DNA of 21,602 nucleotides from Bigelowiella natans CCMP2755 (lineage: Eukaryota; Cercozoa; Chlorarachniophyceae), in assembly GCA_000320545.1 (NCBI GenBank), contig ADNK01000495.1, positions 72,501 through 94,102 of the forward strand, read 5' to 3'. How positions within the stretch are numbered: position 1 is the stretch's first letter; the number at the start of each line of letters is the position of its first letter. Shown here one piece after another: positions 21,189-21,602 of this stretch. The translations under genes were made by a program, and so were the position numbers. The notes under the pieces were generated by a model. The model did no database searches. It saw only the letters and a list, made by a program, of their open reading frames with translations, and was not told the DNA's origin.

Positions 21189-21423
21189 CTAACTCTCTCT
21201 TCTATTCTCCTTCGCAACTCTCTGTGTGTGCAATACGCGTGTATATCTACTGTTCTCTTCTTTTCTTCAAACGCGGATGATGATTACACTCTGTGCGTTC
21301 AGGTCGTTTCTCTACCACATGGCACCGAATCTGGTGCACGTTGGCTACGTCGTTGGCCTGGACTACGCAAATCCTCACACGTCGCCTTACAACGAATTTC
21401 AGACATGGAAACATCACCCAGAG
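19362..21423 (+). CDS. ETFDH: Electron transfer flavoprotein-ubiquinone oxidoreductase (5' part, continues past window)
   Basis: ETF-QO is an inner mitochondrial membrane flavo-iron-sulphur enzyme. It takes electrons from reduced ETF, produced by fatty-acid, amino-acid and choline oxidation, and passes them to ubiquinone. Nine exons join perfectly: 19362-19563, 19712-19801, 19866-19996, 20072-20179, 20288-20344, 20478-20547, 20731-20839, 21024-21131 and 21303-21423, giving 332 residues, about half of the usual 600 or so. Residues 1-45 are Arg/Ala-rich and fit a mitochondrial presequence ([20 protein letters not shown]). Family motifs: [19 protein letters not shown] (FAD dinucleotide fold), [137 protein letters not shown]. 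The C-terminal 4Fe-4S part lies to the right. The ATG at 19362 is chosen because the presequence starts there; an upstream in-frame ATG at 19269 would add 31 unlikely residues. Confidence 0.95.
20677..20694. repeat. 18-base G run in an ETFDH intron
   Basis: Uninterrupted G at 20677-20694 lies within ETFDH intron 20548-20730, about 36 bases before the acceptor at 20730. It matches the length of the G run at 9597-9614. Confidence 0.9.
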
Positions 21424-21465
21424 GTAGGTGTGTGTGTGTGTGTGTATGTGTGTGTGTGTGTGTGC

Positions 21466-21508
<43 letters not shown>

Positions 21509-21560
21509 CATTAAGAAATACCATTAACACTTCCAAAATAAATCAATCGCGTAAATTATG

Positions 21561-21600
<40 letters not shown>
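21146..21600. repeat. CT, GT, GA and AT microsatellites in ETFDH introns
   Basis: (CT)n at 21146-21183 starts 14 bases into intron 21132-21302. The next intron, from 21424, opens as GTAGGTGTGT and runs straight into (GT)n to about 21464 and (GA)n at 21469-21505, followed by (AT)n at 21565-21600 at the window edge. Confidence 0.9.

Positions 21601-21602
<2 letters not shown>

Overview
The window is nuclear DNA of an intron-rich eukaryote, most likely a protist or alga. Every recognisable gene is cut into short exons with GT-AG borders. Splice phases agree from exon to exon, and the introns are packed with microsatellites (TAC, CTC, ATC, CT, GT, GA, AT and G runs). I see no bacterial operon structure, tRNA, rRNA, CRISPR array or autonomous transposon. 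The lineage cannot be named from the sequence. All gene models were spliced by eye from reading frame, splice consensus and family resemblance.

Layout, left to right: (1) the 3' half of a formin gene (+, 1-4441): FH2 domain, then a basic tail with a DAD/WH2-like segment and a proline-rich end. (2) A convergent spacer (4442-5361). (3) A bifunctional NAD(P)H-hydrate repair enzyme (-, about 11141-5362) with about 24 small exons: NAD(P)HX epimerase first, ADP/ATP-dependent dehydratase second. (4) The 3' end of an unrecognised coiled-coil protein (+, 12226-12463). (5) A two-exon histone-fold gene of the POLE3/Dpb4/CHRAC type (+, 12556-13086). (6) A six-exon gene (-, 15097-13818) for a 161-residue protein with an N-terminal dual-acylation signature. 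(7) An uncertain (+) open region with a membrane-like segment (15325-15645). (8) A hairpin-rich spacer (about 15900-16290). (9) A gene of about 13 exons (-, 18929-16342) for an unrecognised protein with a hydrophobic leader. (10) The 5' half of ETFDH (+, 19362 to beyond the window).

The genes do not form one pathway. Formin serves actin assembly, POLE3 serves replication and chromatin, and ETFDH and the hydrate repair enzyme are nicotinamide/flavin housekeeping functions that can act in mitochondria. Convergent pairs (formin/NNR, POLE3/acylated protein) and one divergent pair (hydrophobic-leader gene/ETFDH) give the region its architecture.

The observations most worth following up are the fused epimerase-dehydratase gene with a coding insert beside its catalytic motif, an intron whose two ends carry the same duplicated sequence (a possible intron-gain scar), the array of perfect hairpins near 16.1-16.3 kb, and the two unrecognised lineage-type proteins.
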